This document shows positions 12,249 through 23,721 of a DNA stretch of 64,000 bases, one piece after another. A model generated the notes under the pieces. It saw nothing but the letters and a program-made list of their open reading frames with translations. It did no database searches and was not told the origin of the DNA. A program made the translations under genes and the position numbers. The stretch covers positions 21,174,613 to 21,238,612 of the forward strand of contig NC_016135.3 of the NCBI RefSeq assembly GCF_000005505.3, read 5' to 3'. Positions within the stretch are counted from its first letter, which is position 1, and every line of letters begins with the position of its first letter. The DNA comes from Brachypodium distachyon. Its lineage: Eukaryota > Streptophyta > Magnoliopsida > Poales > Poaceae.

Positions 12249-12384
12249 AGCTTAGTTGGTATAACTGTTTAGTCCCTAGTGGGTGTTGGTGCCAAAAGTG
12301 TTCTTTGTTTGTTTCAGGAGTTGTTGATGTTCATGCTACAAGCAGAAATTTGTTATAAGGAGAAATCTGTCTCAAGGTGGAGTT

Positions 12385-12811
12385 TGTTGGGTTCTGATCC
12401 AAAATCCCAGTGGCCGGAAGTTCGGGCCCAACTTTCGGCCGAACCTCTGGATGCTCTCTGTTACTTTTCGGGAAATTGCGGAACTTGCTGCGGAACTTCC
12501 GGATATTCAAGAATATGCGGAACTTCCGTTCTCCAACCGAAACTTTCGGTGTGACCGTTACGGATCTGACTTGCCTTAATGCTCCTGCTTTAAATACCCT
12601 TTGTATGCCGCCGTTTTGGGTAGAGTTCGCACGAGTTGAGTTCATGAAATCTCCCTGGCATTATAAACACTCTCATATAGTGAAGTTTCGCTGGCTGGCG
12701 TCCGTGGTTTTTCCCCTTTGTTGTTTGAGAGGGTTTTCCACATTAAATCCGTGTGTTCTTGTGTTGTGATTTGTTCTTCGTTTTTCGTAATTGCTTGTCG
12801 CGTTCATAACA
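12385..12811 (+). repeat. Right LTR of the Copia element
   Basis: 427 bp, alignable to the left LTR over its whole length. Several CCGG-type motifs have decayed here (for example TTCGGGCCC and CTTTCGG), consistent with age and CpG loss. Confidence 0.85.
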
Positions 12812-12816
12812 CACAC

Positions 12817-14480
12817 TTGAGGCCTTGACAATTACTTGTTCAGCGCAGAAGTGGGCTACCCTGCCTGGTCCAGCGAGCCTTCTCCCGCGGCCGGACGCGG
12901 GACGCCGGTGGCGGCCACAGTGCCATTCAACTGATTAAACCTTGCCCTTTTTTTTGCGATCGATTAACCTTGTCCTTGAAGGCAGCAAACCAGACATAAC
13001 TTTTTTCAGATCTGAATTTTTAGATTTATTATCTGCATCTTAATATTTCTTCTTCCATGAAACTTTAGAAAATCAGACATGCACAAACTAGACAAGCTCG
13101 TACATTTTGAGTAGTTTAGAAAAGATGTTGAGAACATAAACCCGCGTGCAGCGTTCAAGGAACGGTGAAGTACTAGTTCACCATGTGGCATGTATACCTG
13201 AAGGGAGAAAGTCGAATTATGATGCTAAATAGTCTTGTAAAATTAGTTTGCTCTATAGATCCAGGACACCGTGTTTGGTTGATCCAGTCGCCGGACACAC
13301 ACGTTCTACCTATGTCTCTAGAATCTAGATAACATTAACAAAAAGGACATATTTTTCCTTCAAAAATGATGGCAGAGGAGAGCTGCTTTTTTTTTTGTGC
13401 AAAGCTTCTACGCATTGCTACTTCAGATACTTAGGTATGGACTATCGAGCTCTCTGGCACAAGATTTGTGTTCTAATGCAATTCAAAAAGGTGAACAATG
13501 TCTGACGGCGCTGCTACTTTATGTTGCTTGCAGAAACAAGTCAGGAATATGTTCAATTTTCAATTAAGACGCACGCACCATACATGACTTTGGTGACGAA
13601 GCATTGTGGATTACGGTCATAATAAAGTACGTAGTATATCAACAGGATTAGTGGACAGTGAGTCAGCGACTACAAACCTAGAGTAGAAAAGCAGACCTGC
13701 AGCGAATGTTATGGCCTTATGGGTGTCTCACAAAGCACAGCTACAAAACTCCTTTAATCACAATCAAACCTGGTAGTCGTTCAGGAAAATTTCGGGTGAA
13801 TCCAGTCGCCTCTAAACAAAAATTTTGTTGACACAGCTCTGAAGACATTCGAGTTCATTGTGGTAATGCTGAAGCTGATATCTCACCGATAATTGATTCC
13901 ACAACCACTACCTTGGCCCGGGGCCCCTGGCGGCCTTTAAAGAAAGAGAGACACGAATCACCACCAGCTCCATTTTGAAGCTGTAGAGAAATCCATCAGT
14001 TCGTTACCCTGGTCTAACTAGTACACAGGATATCTTTTCTCTCTTGACAGTGTCCCAGAACAAGAAGCGATAAGACCACTGCTCAGTTACAAAGTTAAGT
14101 AGTGTGGTAATGCATCACATCCCACAAGCATCAAACAAAAAAGTCACATCCAATTGTCCCAAAGTTGTGCCCGAAAGGAAACGCAAGGGGAAGAAGAAGA
14201 AAAATAAATAAATCCGGAGGAGGCATAGAGCTAACGTGGACGGCGCATCCTACCGATGCGATTGCGAAATCACATCCTCCCGTCGCCGGCTTTGCAATTC
14301 CACCACCCCGGAAGCTGGAACATCTAAATAAGAAGCAGCCGAAATCAGCACTATTCGCCAGGAATATAGCCGCGGAGATCGATCCCCACCCCAGCAATAT
14401 CCTATTCCTCCGGTTACGGAGCTGCTCCCCTGCGTTTTCAGATCACCCTGCCTCATCATCATTGCGATTTATTCGCGCAC
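12817..14480. other. Intergenic region, VAP27 upstream
   Basis: No gene or clear repeat recognised. The last part (from about 14280) becomes GC-rich and is the likely promoter and leader of the VAP27 gene. Confidence 0.4.
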
Positions 14481-14625
14481 TTTGCTTCTGGAGGCAGGAA
14501 CCACACCAGGACTGCCACTTCTCGCGCCGTCCAGTTCACTGGTTCTTGCCAAGTAGTAGAGGGAAAATATCGAATCTTTCTGCTGTTCTTGTTTCTCCTC
14601 TAGTGCTCTGGTAGTGGCCGGAGCC

Positions 14626-16575
14626 ATGAGCAGCACGCTGCTTCGAGTCTACCCTTCAGAGCTCAAGATCCCCTGTAAGTGTTCTCGACAGAGTTCAGTG
14701 AGGCTTCATGGTGGTCTTCTCCGGAGTCCTGGACTGATTTTCTTCTTGCTTTCTGTGCCCTGAGAATTAAGATGAGGTCAAGAGGCAGCGATCTTGCTGC
14801 ATGCAGCTGATCAACAAGACCGACAAGTACGTGGCGTTCAAGGTGAATACCCTCTTATACTGTCCTGGCACTCTGCGGTGTATCGGGAGGAAGGATGGGT
14901 GATGGATTTCTGTCCTGTGTGCCAAATCCTTAGGTGAAGACGACGAACCCGAGGAAGTACTCGGTGCGGCACACCTGCGGCATACTGCTGCCGCGGAGCT
15001 CTTGCAGCGTCACAGGTGCTGTTTGCTTTGCAGAGTTATCTTCTCCTCAATTTGCTTGATACGCATTGTCCATCGTGCCATTGTTACTGAAGTGCTGGAA
15101 TTGGTGCAGTTACGATGCAGGCTCCCAAGGAGATGCAGTTGGATTATCATTGCAAGGACAAATTCCTCGTGCAGAGCGTCGTGGCGAGAGATGGGGCTAC
15201 CATGAGAGATTTTCTCCCTGAACTGGTAAACTCAGGGAATGTTCATGTTGATCTGATGAAGACTCTCTAGTAATCAAGTTCTTATGTGTAATGCGGCGGT
15301 CTGTTGCGGTATGTAGTTCACTAGAACACCGGGCAGGTTAATCGAGGAGTTCAAGCTTCGGGTGGTTTACATTGCTGCTAACCCTCCCTCGCCAGTGCCC
15401 GAGGAGGCAGAGGAAGAAAAGGCATCCCCTCGGTCAGAGGTGATGGACTATGAAGTGAAAATATCATCAGCGTTTGATGCTGTAAGTAATAAGCACCATT
15501 GTTTTGGGGTGCCACATGAAAATATTATCACTGTTCTTTCTGATGATATTTTCATTTCTGTCTCAGGCGTCTAGATACATGGATAATTCTGGAACCAAAC
15601 TTCCATGTGCGGAGGTAATTCGTCGTTCAGTTAACACACACTTGGTATATAGTTTTGCAGTGGTTGACGGAAAGAGCTCTTATCATTATTTGCATTGATA
15701 TCTAGGCTTCAGGAATTTTCGACATGTTGGGTGTGCATATATTCAACATTTTTTTCTTGAATTGTTTGAAAAATGCACAACGCTACAAATATCCGACTGA
15801 TATTCTTTTGGACAAATCCTTCGGGTTCATGATAATCCATCTCATCGAATAATGTAATTACAATGTATTTATTCCGTTTGCTGAAAACAAGAAAAAAACT
15901 TGTTTTCAGCAGAGTTTACGTTTAGTAATTGATATCTTCTTTTGAGTTAAAGAAAATTCTTTTAATGTTCCATTTTGTTTCCGGGCAGATCAGGACCTTG
16001 TCGCAGCACCGTGTCATTTTCAATATAGCAATATGATACCCTAAAAAAAATGTAAACTTCTACCCCCACCCCCCTCAGGGTGCCTTGTTTGTACATTATT
16101 AGATTAATCAAGTACAGTTCATTGAGTTGGTAATCAGAATCAATTTGCACTATATTTTTTTGAACTTGTATGTTACATGATTTGATTAATCAAGTACAGT
16201 TCATTGAGTTGGACATAATCAATTTGCACTAAACTTATAAATTTAATCCATTGGTTTATTTTTGCTACATTATTTATCCTATGCGTCTGTTTAGGGTGCC
16301 TCTGTAGTATCAAAGCTGGTTGGAGAGAGAGTATATTCAGTGGATGAAAATCAGAAGCTTCAGCAGGATATTGTAAGAATTCCCCTTCAGATGTACTCGA
16401 GTACTTATCTATATTACCCCTCATATGGTGTGCTGAACATTTGTATTTGACCTTGTTTCAGGAACTCCTGAGGGAAGCAAGATCATCTCAACAGGGTTTC
16501 TCAGTAATGTTTGTGCTGTTAGTCTTCATGTCATCTGTCTTCATTGGACACTTGATGAAGCACATCAAGGTTTAG
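14626..16575 (+). CDS. VAP27: VAP27-type vesicle-associated membrane protein
   Basis: ER-anchored adaptor that recruits FFAT-motif proteins to membrane contact sites. Eight exons: 14626-14674, 14772-14842, 14934-15015, 15110-15225, 15317-15481, 15567-15614, 16295-16372, 16462-16575, in consistent phase, giving 240 residues. Domains: MSP (major sperm protein) about residues 1-125 (LLRVYPSELKIP, LINKTDKYVAFKVKTTNPRK, DKFLVQSVVARDG), an acidic linker (PEEAEEEK), a coiled coil (VDENQKLQQDIELLREAR), and a C-terminal membrane anchor (FSVMFVLLVFMSSVFIGHLM) ending KHIKV. The start fits the family's MSxxLLxVxPxEL opening. Oddity: the usual VRPN in the MSP core reads VRHT here, which could mark a divergent subfamily. 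Ligand binding is inferred from the family. Confidence 0.93.
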
Positions 16576-17096
16576 CTACAAAAAAAATTACTGAAAGAAA
16601 GGGATCTTTATGCCTGTGCTCCCACCGTGGTGGGGCTCTGTCTCCATTATTCTTGGGCTTTCTCATACGAGCATCCTGGAGGCTGGAACTACAGAGGGAT
16701 CCTCAGGCTGTAAATTTTTCACAGAGAAGGACAACATCAATCGTATTCATGTATATAAATATGCTTCAATTTTGTAGGAGTTCCAGAACTAGTTATCCTT
16801 GTGATGTACTAGTAGTACTGATATCCAATGTCTCAGAATCGCTGATAGCAGAGCTGGTTTCCCAAGAAAGGTATGCTCCAAATTTGCGTTTGCGTTTTCG
16901 CATATTTCATCAACAAATTCAACAGAAAAATCACATCAGTGATGTACTCAAGATACAGAGAACCATGCACCATCAAAAGCACAGAAAACTCATCTATACA
17001 AGTAAGCCGCGAAGAAAGGGGCGCCGATGGGCTAGGCCACGCCGACGGTTCCTGTACCTTTCTGTCGCAGTGTGAAGGGAGCGCGCGTTCTTCGGG
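16576..17096 (+). other. VAP27 3' untranslated region and flank
   Basis: AT-rich sequence following the VAP27 stop; no gene seen. Confidence 0.4.
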
Positions 17097-17212
17097 CGTG
17101 GCTTTGCTGGGTGCACATCGACGGATACTGTGCATTCATCGGTGCGTTTTCGTGCGTGGCTCTGCTGGATGCATGTCGATGGCCACTGTGCATTCGTCGG
17201 TGTGTTGTTCTT
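17097..17212 (+). repeat. Imperfect tandem duplication, 58 bp unit
   Basis: Two diverged units starting CGTGGCTTTGCTGG (17097) and CGTGGCTCTGCTGG (17155), each with ACTGTGCATTC-TCGGTG. No function inferred. Confidence 0.6.
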
Positions 17213-17531
17213 ATCCGGTCCAGTCCGTCGTAAAGCCTCCTCGCAGCCTTCCTTTTCTCCCCCTAGCCCCGTCTCTCCACCCTCCCCGGCGACCTGCCCC
17301 CTTTCACTCTCTCTGCCCGTCGGCCTGCCTCTGCTGCTCCACACCGCACTCTACGCAGAGAGACCGAAGCCTAGCACCGCCGACCTCGAGTCCTGTCTGC
17401 CATGGAGCCCCCCGCCACCTACCTAGGACGAGCCGTCCTCCTCCGATCCGTAAGATCCCTCCTCGATCTAGGCTCCTAGGGCTCCCGATCTGATTGCTTT
17501 CGTATTTTTTGGGTGGGATTTGGTACATGCA

Positions 17532-17815
17532 GATGCCGTGCCAGTGCGCGGGCTGCACCAGGAAGGTCGAGAAGGTGATGGCCTCCATCTGGAGTTTCGG
17601 AGGTACCGAGTACCAACAGCCTCCCTGACTCCGTATATGATTTACTTTATGTATTTTTGTTGCCTGAAAATACTTTGATTCTCGGGGACATTTTGCTTGA
17701 ATTTTGGTGTGATAGAAGTCCGTGCGTCGAGAGCTTTACCAATGGCTAAAGACGAAGACAAGGAAGGATGTCAAAATTGTCTGTCCTGATCCACCGGCTG
17801 AGAATCATGATCAGG
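17532..17815 (+). pseudogene. Possible heavy-metal-associated-domain-like fragment
   Basis: After an acceptor-like TGCAG at 17531, an open stretch reads MPCQCAGCTRKVEKVMASIW, with an MxCxxC-like metal-site opening and a KVEK helix as in plant HMA/HIPP proteins. A second open stretch (about 17717-17815) reads WLKTKTRKDVKIVCPDPP and ends at a donor (CAG|GTACTT); the end of HIPP domains has a comparable KTxRKVxxxxPxPP pattern. The two pieces do not join cleanly in phase and no full gene could be built. Family likeness is weak and the call is tentative. Confidence 0.3.
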
Positions 17816-18139
17816 TACTTCTCTTGTCTACCAGGGAAAAATGAAGGGCACTGTCACATTCTTGGTTTCACGAATGGATTCATCTTGATATTTACTTTGG
17901 TATCCACTGGAAATAGCAAATGAACTGCACAAAATTGAGGGTGAAGAAGTATCGGGCTAGAAAACCATTTAAAAGAACTGATAACTCTAAGGGGACCAGG
18001 CATTGAATTTGGACGACTGCATGATTTTTAGCAGTTAAAGGAGCCACAGGGTTCCTATTTCCATAATGATTTCCCTTATCCTGACTAAACTACTATCTGG
18101 TTGTAGAAAATGATATTGGTTCTTGGAAGTAGTTTCTAG

Positions 18140-18279
18140 CACCATCAGGAATTCACTCTGGCGATGAGGACCTGCAGCTGATTGAGGAGCAGTTCATCAC
18201 CTTTAGGGAGCTCGCGGCAGCCTCGAGCAAGTTCAAAGCTGATTGCCTTCTAGGAAAAGGTGGCTTCAAACCATAATAG
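18140..18279 (+). pseudogene. Receptor-like cytoplasmic kinase fragment (PBS1-like start of kinase domain)
   Basis: After a TTTCTAG acceptor-like site, an open stretch encodes EEQFITFRELAAASSKFKAD followed by CLLGKGGF. This matches the beginning of the kinase domain of plant RLCK-VII (PBL) proteins, where the glycine loop continues GGFGRVYKG. Here the frame ends at tandem stops (TAATAG) directly after GGFKP, and no kinase lobe follows in the next kilobase. It is therefore a truncated remnant. Whether it was once joined to the upstream HMA-like pieces is unknown. Confidence 0.6.
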
Positions 18280-18529
18280 TGAGTTGGGTACTCGGACCTT
18301 TGAGAAAATTGTAGTGGCAATATTCTGTTTTTGTGCTTTGTTGATTTCTCTAGATAATACTATTTAGTAATATTTTCCTCCATAAGCTTTTATGGTCTCC
18401 ATGATGCATGACAGTTGATAATCAGCTTGGATTTTAAATGAAACCTTCCTTTCCCCACTTCTTAGTGTTAATCCTAAAAGTGGCCTCAGGAGTCGAGGAC
18501 AAAAAACACAGTGAGGGGAAGCAAATAGT

Positions 18530-18652
18530 TACTCCCTCCGTTCCATAAAGATTGGCACGAATTTAAACTAGCTCTAGTTCAAATTCATGCCAATCTTTAT
18601 GGAACGGAGGGTAGTTCAAATTCATGCGAATCTTTATGGAACGGAGGGAGTA
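18530..18652. mobile_element. Stowaway MITE with a duplicated right terminus
   Basis: Starts TACTCCCTCCGTTCCATAA and ends ATGGAACGGAGGGAGTA. A first right terminus ends near 18613 and is followed by a second copy of the right arm (18614-18652), so the element has two right ends in tandem. Confidence 0.85.
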
Positions 18653-20842
18653 AGAGGTAAGCAATATATCTCTTTTTCAGAAGTTCATACACGAGGATTT
18701 TGGATATATCTGCATTTAATTGTAGTTGCAACTTGCAAGCTAGAACATTCCAGGTTTATAGCTCCTAGGATTAGCTTGCTACTTAAACTTTTTTATGTTA
18801 TTTTTCATAGGAACTACATGATCACTTAATCTTGACAGATGAGAAGATATACAGTTTTCCCCTGATGGTCAAAGTGTTGGAGTATCGTCTCAAGGTAATT
18901 TGTTTATTTGCAGTTCGATTATCACCAAGTGCTACTTTTATGGCACAATAATAGCCCTGTCCTTTAGTGCAGCAAACCACTAAATCTTTGGATTTTCTTA
19001 GACTCCAAACTTTTTTCCCTGGCTATATATGGAATGCTTGGAATTCCTTTATTGTACCTGATTTGTGGTATAGGCCTGTCCATCGTGCAATGAGATATGC
19101 ATCTAATATAGTTAATGTTTCCTGGCTTCCTGCTATGAACACAATATAATCTGGATCAGTCCATGCTTCTATTTCCAGATTCCACTTCGTACTAGCCCAA
19201 TATGCATAGCCTTGCTAACTAACAACAGAAAATTGTTGATATTCTCTTCAAACAGTAAAGTATGGAAATGAAATTTCAACCAGAGCCTCTATTGTCTTAT
19301 TTTTAATACTTGATCAACCTAGTGGTGTCAGTTCCGCAACCATGGGGGGCTATTATCGTGCCCTGTCTGGTGCTCTTTGGATTTAGTACTGTGTGGTTGC
19401 TCTGTCACTGGATTTGGACCAAAAAGAGCCTATGAAATAGAAGTGTGTTCTCTTCTCTTTGTTTTACCAAGTGTAAACAGACTTGAAAAGGATCATGTGT
19501 GAGTGTTCGGTTTCCTATTTGAAACCTGCAGAATTATGAACTAGAATCTTGCGTCCATGATCCATTCACAACTTATGACCTTGACTGTTTGTACATGAAA
19601 AGTTGACCCAAATATACTTTGTTTTAATTATCCTTTTTCTGAAAATATATAGATTCCTTCAGTTGTTGCATGTTTTGTATCCTAGCATGTTAATTCAAGT
19701 TAAATAAGGAATGACGGTCAATGTAATTAGTTGCTTCTACTCTAACTAACTTAGTGTCATGTGTGACCTCCAAGACTTATTATACTTCACTGTGTAAGCT
19801 AAAAACCCATACATCTACTGCCCCATAAAGCTTAGTTGATCATATCAAGTTCAATCTTGAACTTGTTGTTTTTGTGTCATTTGAGCATCTAGGTGGCACA
19901 AACAAGTTCTGAATTCTGATCATATCATGACCGAAGGACCAACTCTTTTTAGGATAGGATTGGGTTTTCTTTTTGAAATATGATAATAAGGATTAAACAA
20001 CACCTTTTAGAATTGAACATTAACTCTGCATTCTTACCAGAGTAAGGACGGAACATGCATGTGCCTGCAAGTAACACACGATTGTTGTGTTTTTCCTGAT
20101 CATAAATATTAGCTGTAGCAGCCAGCAGGTTGTTATTGTTGCTCTGTAGATTTGCAGCACACACTTGATACTTGCTCATGTTGTGTTAAATTTGATCTTA
20201 AAATGTCCAAAATTTTTATTTGTAGTTTTCAAATTTGACCAGCTTGTGAGAGATAACGAACCAGCAGCAGACTAAAATTGCCAAATCCAAAACTTATTTA
20301 TTACCTACCGCTGGTTTTTGTATATAGTCTCTTGGTTAGTAAATTACTGTCTAAACAACTTCCCATCTAATTTTAGGTAAAAGAAGACTATGGAATCTGA
20401 AGATGGTGTGACGGCCCAATTAGGGCATTCCTCAAATATCTGCCTTAAAGAACAGAACCAAGTTCACCTCCACCATCTCCGGGTGTTCTAGAGTTCCTAA
20501 GCCCAGCCACTAAATGTTTGGGGTGCTCTTAGGTGCTCTGATGAGATGCAGATTTACAAGCATACGATCTTTCCTGTCGAAAGAAGAGGCTAAAATGGTT
20601 CTCGTTTGATTTGCTATGCTGTTTTTTTGTTCAAAAAGAATGTGGAAGCCCGAATGTAAATAGTTGAAGAATAGATGACTGAGCCGGGCGTGTGTGCTTT
20701 ATCGTTTTGCATCCTTTATTTTTTTGGTTAACTGAACTTCATACATATACCTTGAGAGATCAGCAGTAATACAAATCCTTGATCTCCTCTTGTAATTGAC
20801 TTAATTTCCTCTAAACTGACCCATGTCAAGAAACAATTAGGC
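18653..20842. other. AT-rich intergenic sequence
   Basis: No gene recognised. A short open stretch around 18840-18890 (before GTAATT) has exon-like edges but no family match. Confidence 0.35.
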
Positions 20843-20860
20843 GGGGGGGGGGGGGGGGGG
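20843..20860 (+). repeat. Run of 18 G residues
   Basis: Uninterrupted poly-G (poly-C on the other strand). The length may be affected by sequencing error. Confidence 0.9.
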
Positions 20861-21153
20861 ATATGCTGAGTCGTCTGGCCTGCCATTGCTTCATTTTTTA
20901 CTGCACTGATTGCTATCACTGGCAGAAACCTGTATATGTCCCGCATAAATTTTTTTACGGCTGCATCCGCCCACTGCAGAAACGCACGTCCTCCAAATAC
21001 CGCCACAGGAGGCGTGCAAGGGCACGGCCCAACCCCTAGTACAGTACAATTATTAATAAAAGACACTGTTCTTCAGGCTAGCACAAACAGTTAACCATAC
21101 GGGGCGGCGCCTTGATTTCTCCAAAGCCGTCAGATGTCGATTGTCATGTCTGT

Positions 21154-21351
21154 CTAAACTCGTGATGACTTGACTGGAATGTATAAGGCTTTTTCGCTGC
21201 CTATATAAATAGTGGTAGTACCTGCAACGATGGGGGCGTCGTGCCCATCGTTGATGGTTGATGACTCCACCAGAGGTGAAGGGATGAGCGATGACAGCAG
21301 AAGGATGCAGAAGAAGATGTTGACCATGGCCATGGAGAGGTGCTTCGTCAT
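21154..21351 (-). CDS. Possible small secreted protein
   Basis: 65-residue open frame with a strong signal peptide (MAMVNIFFCILLLSSLIPSP, then LVESS) and a short Ser/Thr-rich mature part without cysteines. The frame contains an AG|GTACTA donor-like site after residue 44, so the true product may be spliced to a downstream exon. A downstream same-strand open stretch (about 20870-21010, VGPCPCTPPVAVFGG) could be such an exon, but phase and identity are unproven. No family recognised. Confidence 0.25.
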   Translation of the reverse strand: MTKHLSMAMVNIFFCILLLSSLIPSPLVESSTINDGHDAPIVAGTTTIYIGSEKALYIPVKSSRV

Positions 21352-21773
21352 GGATAGCTTTGGGATTGTGGTTCTTGCCTCGCAAAAAAAGATGTGCCGC
21401 CGTAAGGTTAGGTGGAGTAGGTTTTGTTGGGAGGAATAAGATGGGAACTTGTAGATTGTAGTAATGCACTCCTCCTAAGATAGTACAGTATTATGGCGTC
21501 CAATTGCAAAGCTTCCCTTTTTTATTTGTAACTCCATAAAGCAGCTTCCTTCTTTGCTTCGTCCTCATCAGGCGACCTGATATAGTATCACTTAATTTAA
21601 ACCATTTTTTTGTCCTTGTCTGCATGGAGATTGGTGCGCTATGACGTTGATCCGATGGATATTGCAACTGTTTTGGTGGCTATTTTTTACTTGGGATCAC
21701 GGGATACCAGTTTTAAGGAGAGCTGGTGGTCATCCGTTCGTTGAACTGAGACTATTAACAATGTGAGCTGATC

Positions 21774-21870
21774 ATTGTTGGGCTGATCCCTCCACATGGA
21801 GGTGGATACCAGTTCACTGAGTGTAGACTATTAATGTAATTGTTGGGCTGATCTCTCCACATGGAGGTGG
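21774..21870 (+). repeat. Short direct repeat, 65 bp period
   Basis: ATTGTTGGGCTGATC followed by C/T-CTCCACATGGAGGTGG occurs at 21774 and again at 21839. The arm CTCCACATGGAG is itself palindromic. Confidence 0.65.
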
Positions 21871-23087
21871 TGTGCTGCAGTCCAATCCAATGACTGAGAT
21901 GCCTCCTAGAGAGAGGAGATGAACAAAAATCTAACCCTTACCTCCTCAGTTGAGTGTTTTTTTTGCTGCCTCTTGAGAGTGAGAGAGCAAGGAAGAGAGC
22001 AGCACACACCTACAACCAAAGAGAGGAGAAAAAAAAGAAAGAGAAAATCTGTCTAAATTCGAGCTCCGTGTGAAGTTTTCACCAAACTTGTTCGTAGGAG
22101 GATCAAACGTGGTTTGATCAGCTCCAAACTTGGTGTGTTCGTTCCACACTTAGAGCACTTCGATTTGGTATGTTGGTTTGAGGATTAAGCGGTCAGGGAG
22201 CCAAATTAGTGAGTGGTTTCGTGAGATCTGTTTGCTGGAACTTCAGAGATGTGTAGTGTTGGAATATTGTCAGTTTGAGGGATCAAACGATGTCGGATTG
22301 AACTGCAATTTTGCTAGCGTGTTGAGGACTCATAGAACTACATATCTGTCAAGTTTCACGTATTTTGGTCTAGCCGTTTAAGAACAGTAATATGAAAACC
22401 GAAGGGGGTAGAAACTGCATTTCTCTGTTTACATGATTTTGAGCTATATCCTTTTGCTCTTGTTAAGACTTAAGAGTGGTCGTTGTTGATGGTGGCAGCA
22501 AGTTTGTAACTTGTAATGGTGTTGTTTTTATTCTTTAGAAGTTCTAGAAGACTCAATTGTGTCCATTTGCTAATAGTGGAATTTGGAGTGGACCGATTAG
22601 TCTCGTGGTTTTTACTTCTCACGTTGAGGACGTTTTCCATGTAAAATTTGCGAACATAGGAATAAAATGCATATTAGAACAGTATTAGCAAACTCTTTTG
22701 AATATGCGTCAAGAGAAAAACCCATTGTTTCATAAGATGTTGGAGTGCTTGGTAAAATGAAGCATACGAGGGAATATTAACGGAAACAGGTAATGTTGTA
22801 ACGGAACGTTGAATGTAACTCTTTTTCAGTTTTAGACACAACGATTTCCTTTAATGAAATCCAAGGAGAGCCCCTGATAATAAAAAACGGTTTTGCTATA
22901 TCTGAGTCGTAAGATTTTAATTAGAAATAAATTAATTTTCCGTGTTTTAAGATTCGAAATGAATGATGAAAAAATAAAATAAAAATGACATCTAGATACT
23001 AATCCAACGGATCTGATTGTCAACTTATAATTTACGCATTTTGCTTAAAAATTAGGCGCCTAAATATAGTCACACCCATAAAAAAAA
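21871..23087. other. Intergenic sequence, probably transposon-derived
   Basis: No gene recognised. The stretch 21930-22400, with a purine-rich GAGAGAG block and no long frames, has the look of an LTR or leader of an unclassified retroelement, but no partner copy or boundaries were found. Confidence 0.3.
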
Positions 23088-23152
23088 CCTCCCTCGGATC
23101 CATAATAAGTGTCTTAGGTTTTGTACAAACGCTTATTAATGATCGGAGGGAG
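23088..23152. mobile_element. Short Stowaway MITE remnant
   Basis: CTCCCTCGGATCCATAATAAG at the left and CTTATTAATGATCGGAGGGAGTA at the right form inverted ends around a very short interior (about 65 bp in all). Confidence 0.7.
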
Positions 23153-23721
23153 TATTTAAAAAAAACATAAAAAACTATTTTCATTTTCTAAAAAAGAGGG
23201 TTATAATGTTCTAAACTCGAAGGGCAAGTTGCTGAATTACCAATGCCAGGGGCTGGCACAGATTTAGGGAAAGGTATTCAGCTGAATGACAATTATTTTC
23301 ACCAAGAAACTAGATATATACGTTATATAGTAGTATGTACATGTAAGAACAAAAGAAAATAGATCAAAATAACAAGGCATTCAAGCAATTCAGCCCAAAA
23401 AACAACTAAGGCCACATCTTCGGCTACCTCCTTACTTGGTTCAGTGGCACAATTTTCAATTTTAACCGAACCAAATTAAAAAATTGTCAAGTTTTATTGT
23501 AAAAAAATCTCTTCTTTTCACTTTGAAATTTTGATTACCAAACTCTCAAATCCTGGGCCCGCCCATGGCCAATGCAATGCTGCTTGAAAATTCCTAAAAG
23601 GTTAAGTTCAGCCAACCATCTTAGAAGGGTCATGTACTATGTTGATCTTGGTCGAAATTGAATGGAACAGAAAAATCAGCACAGGAGCTGTACATGAAGT
23701 GCAAAGCATCCCAGATCAGAC

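Larger units (their letters stand above)
7796..12811 (+). mobile_element. Decayed Copia-type LTR retrotransposon
   Basis: About 5.0 kb, bounded by LTRs 7796-8215 and 12385-12811 that begin (T/C)GTTGGGTTCTGATCC and end CATAACA. Flanking 5 bp, CACCC at 7791-7795 and CACAC at 12812-12816, look like a target duplication with one mismatch. A tRNA-Met-type primer site (TGGTATCAGAT) starts at 8218. Domain order gag, protease, integrase, reverse transcriptase, RNase H defines Copia. The LTRs differ at many visible sites and the coding region carries several frameshifts and stops, so this is an old, non-autonomous copy. It lies between the TPP promoter (minus) and the VAP27 gene (plus). Confidence 0.92.
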
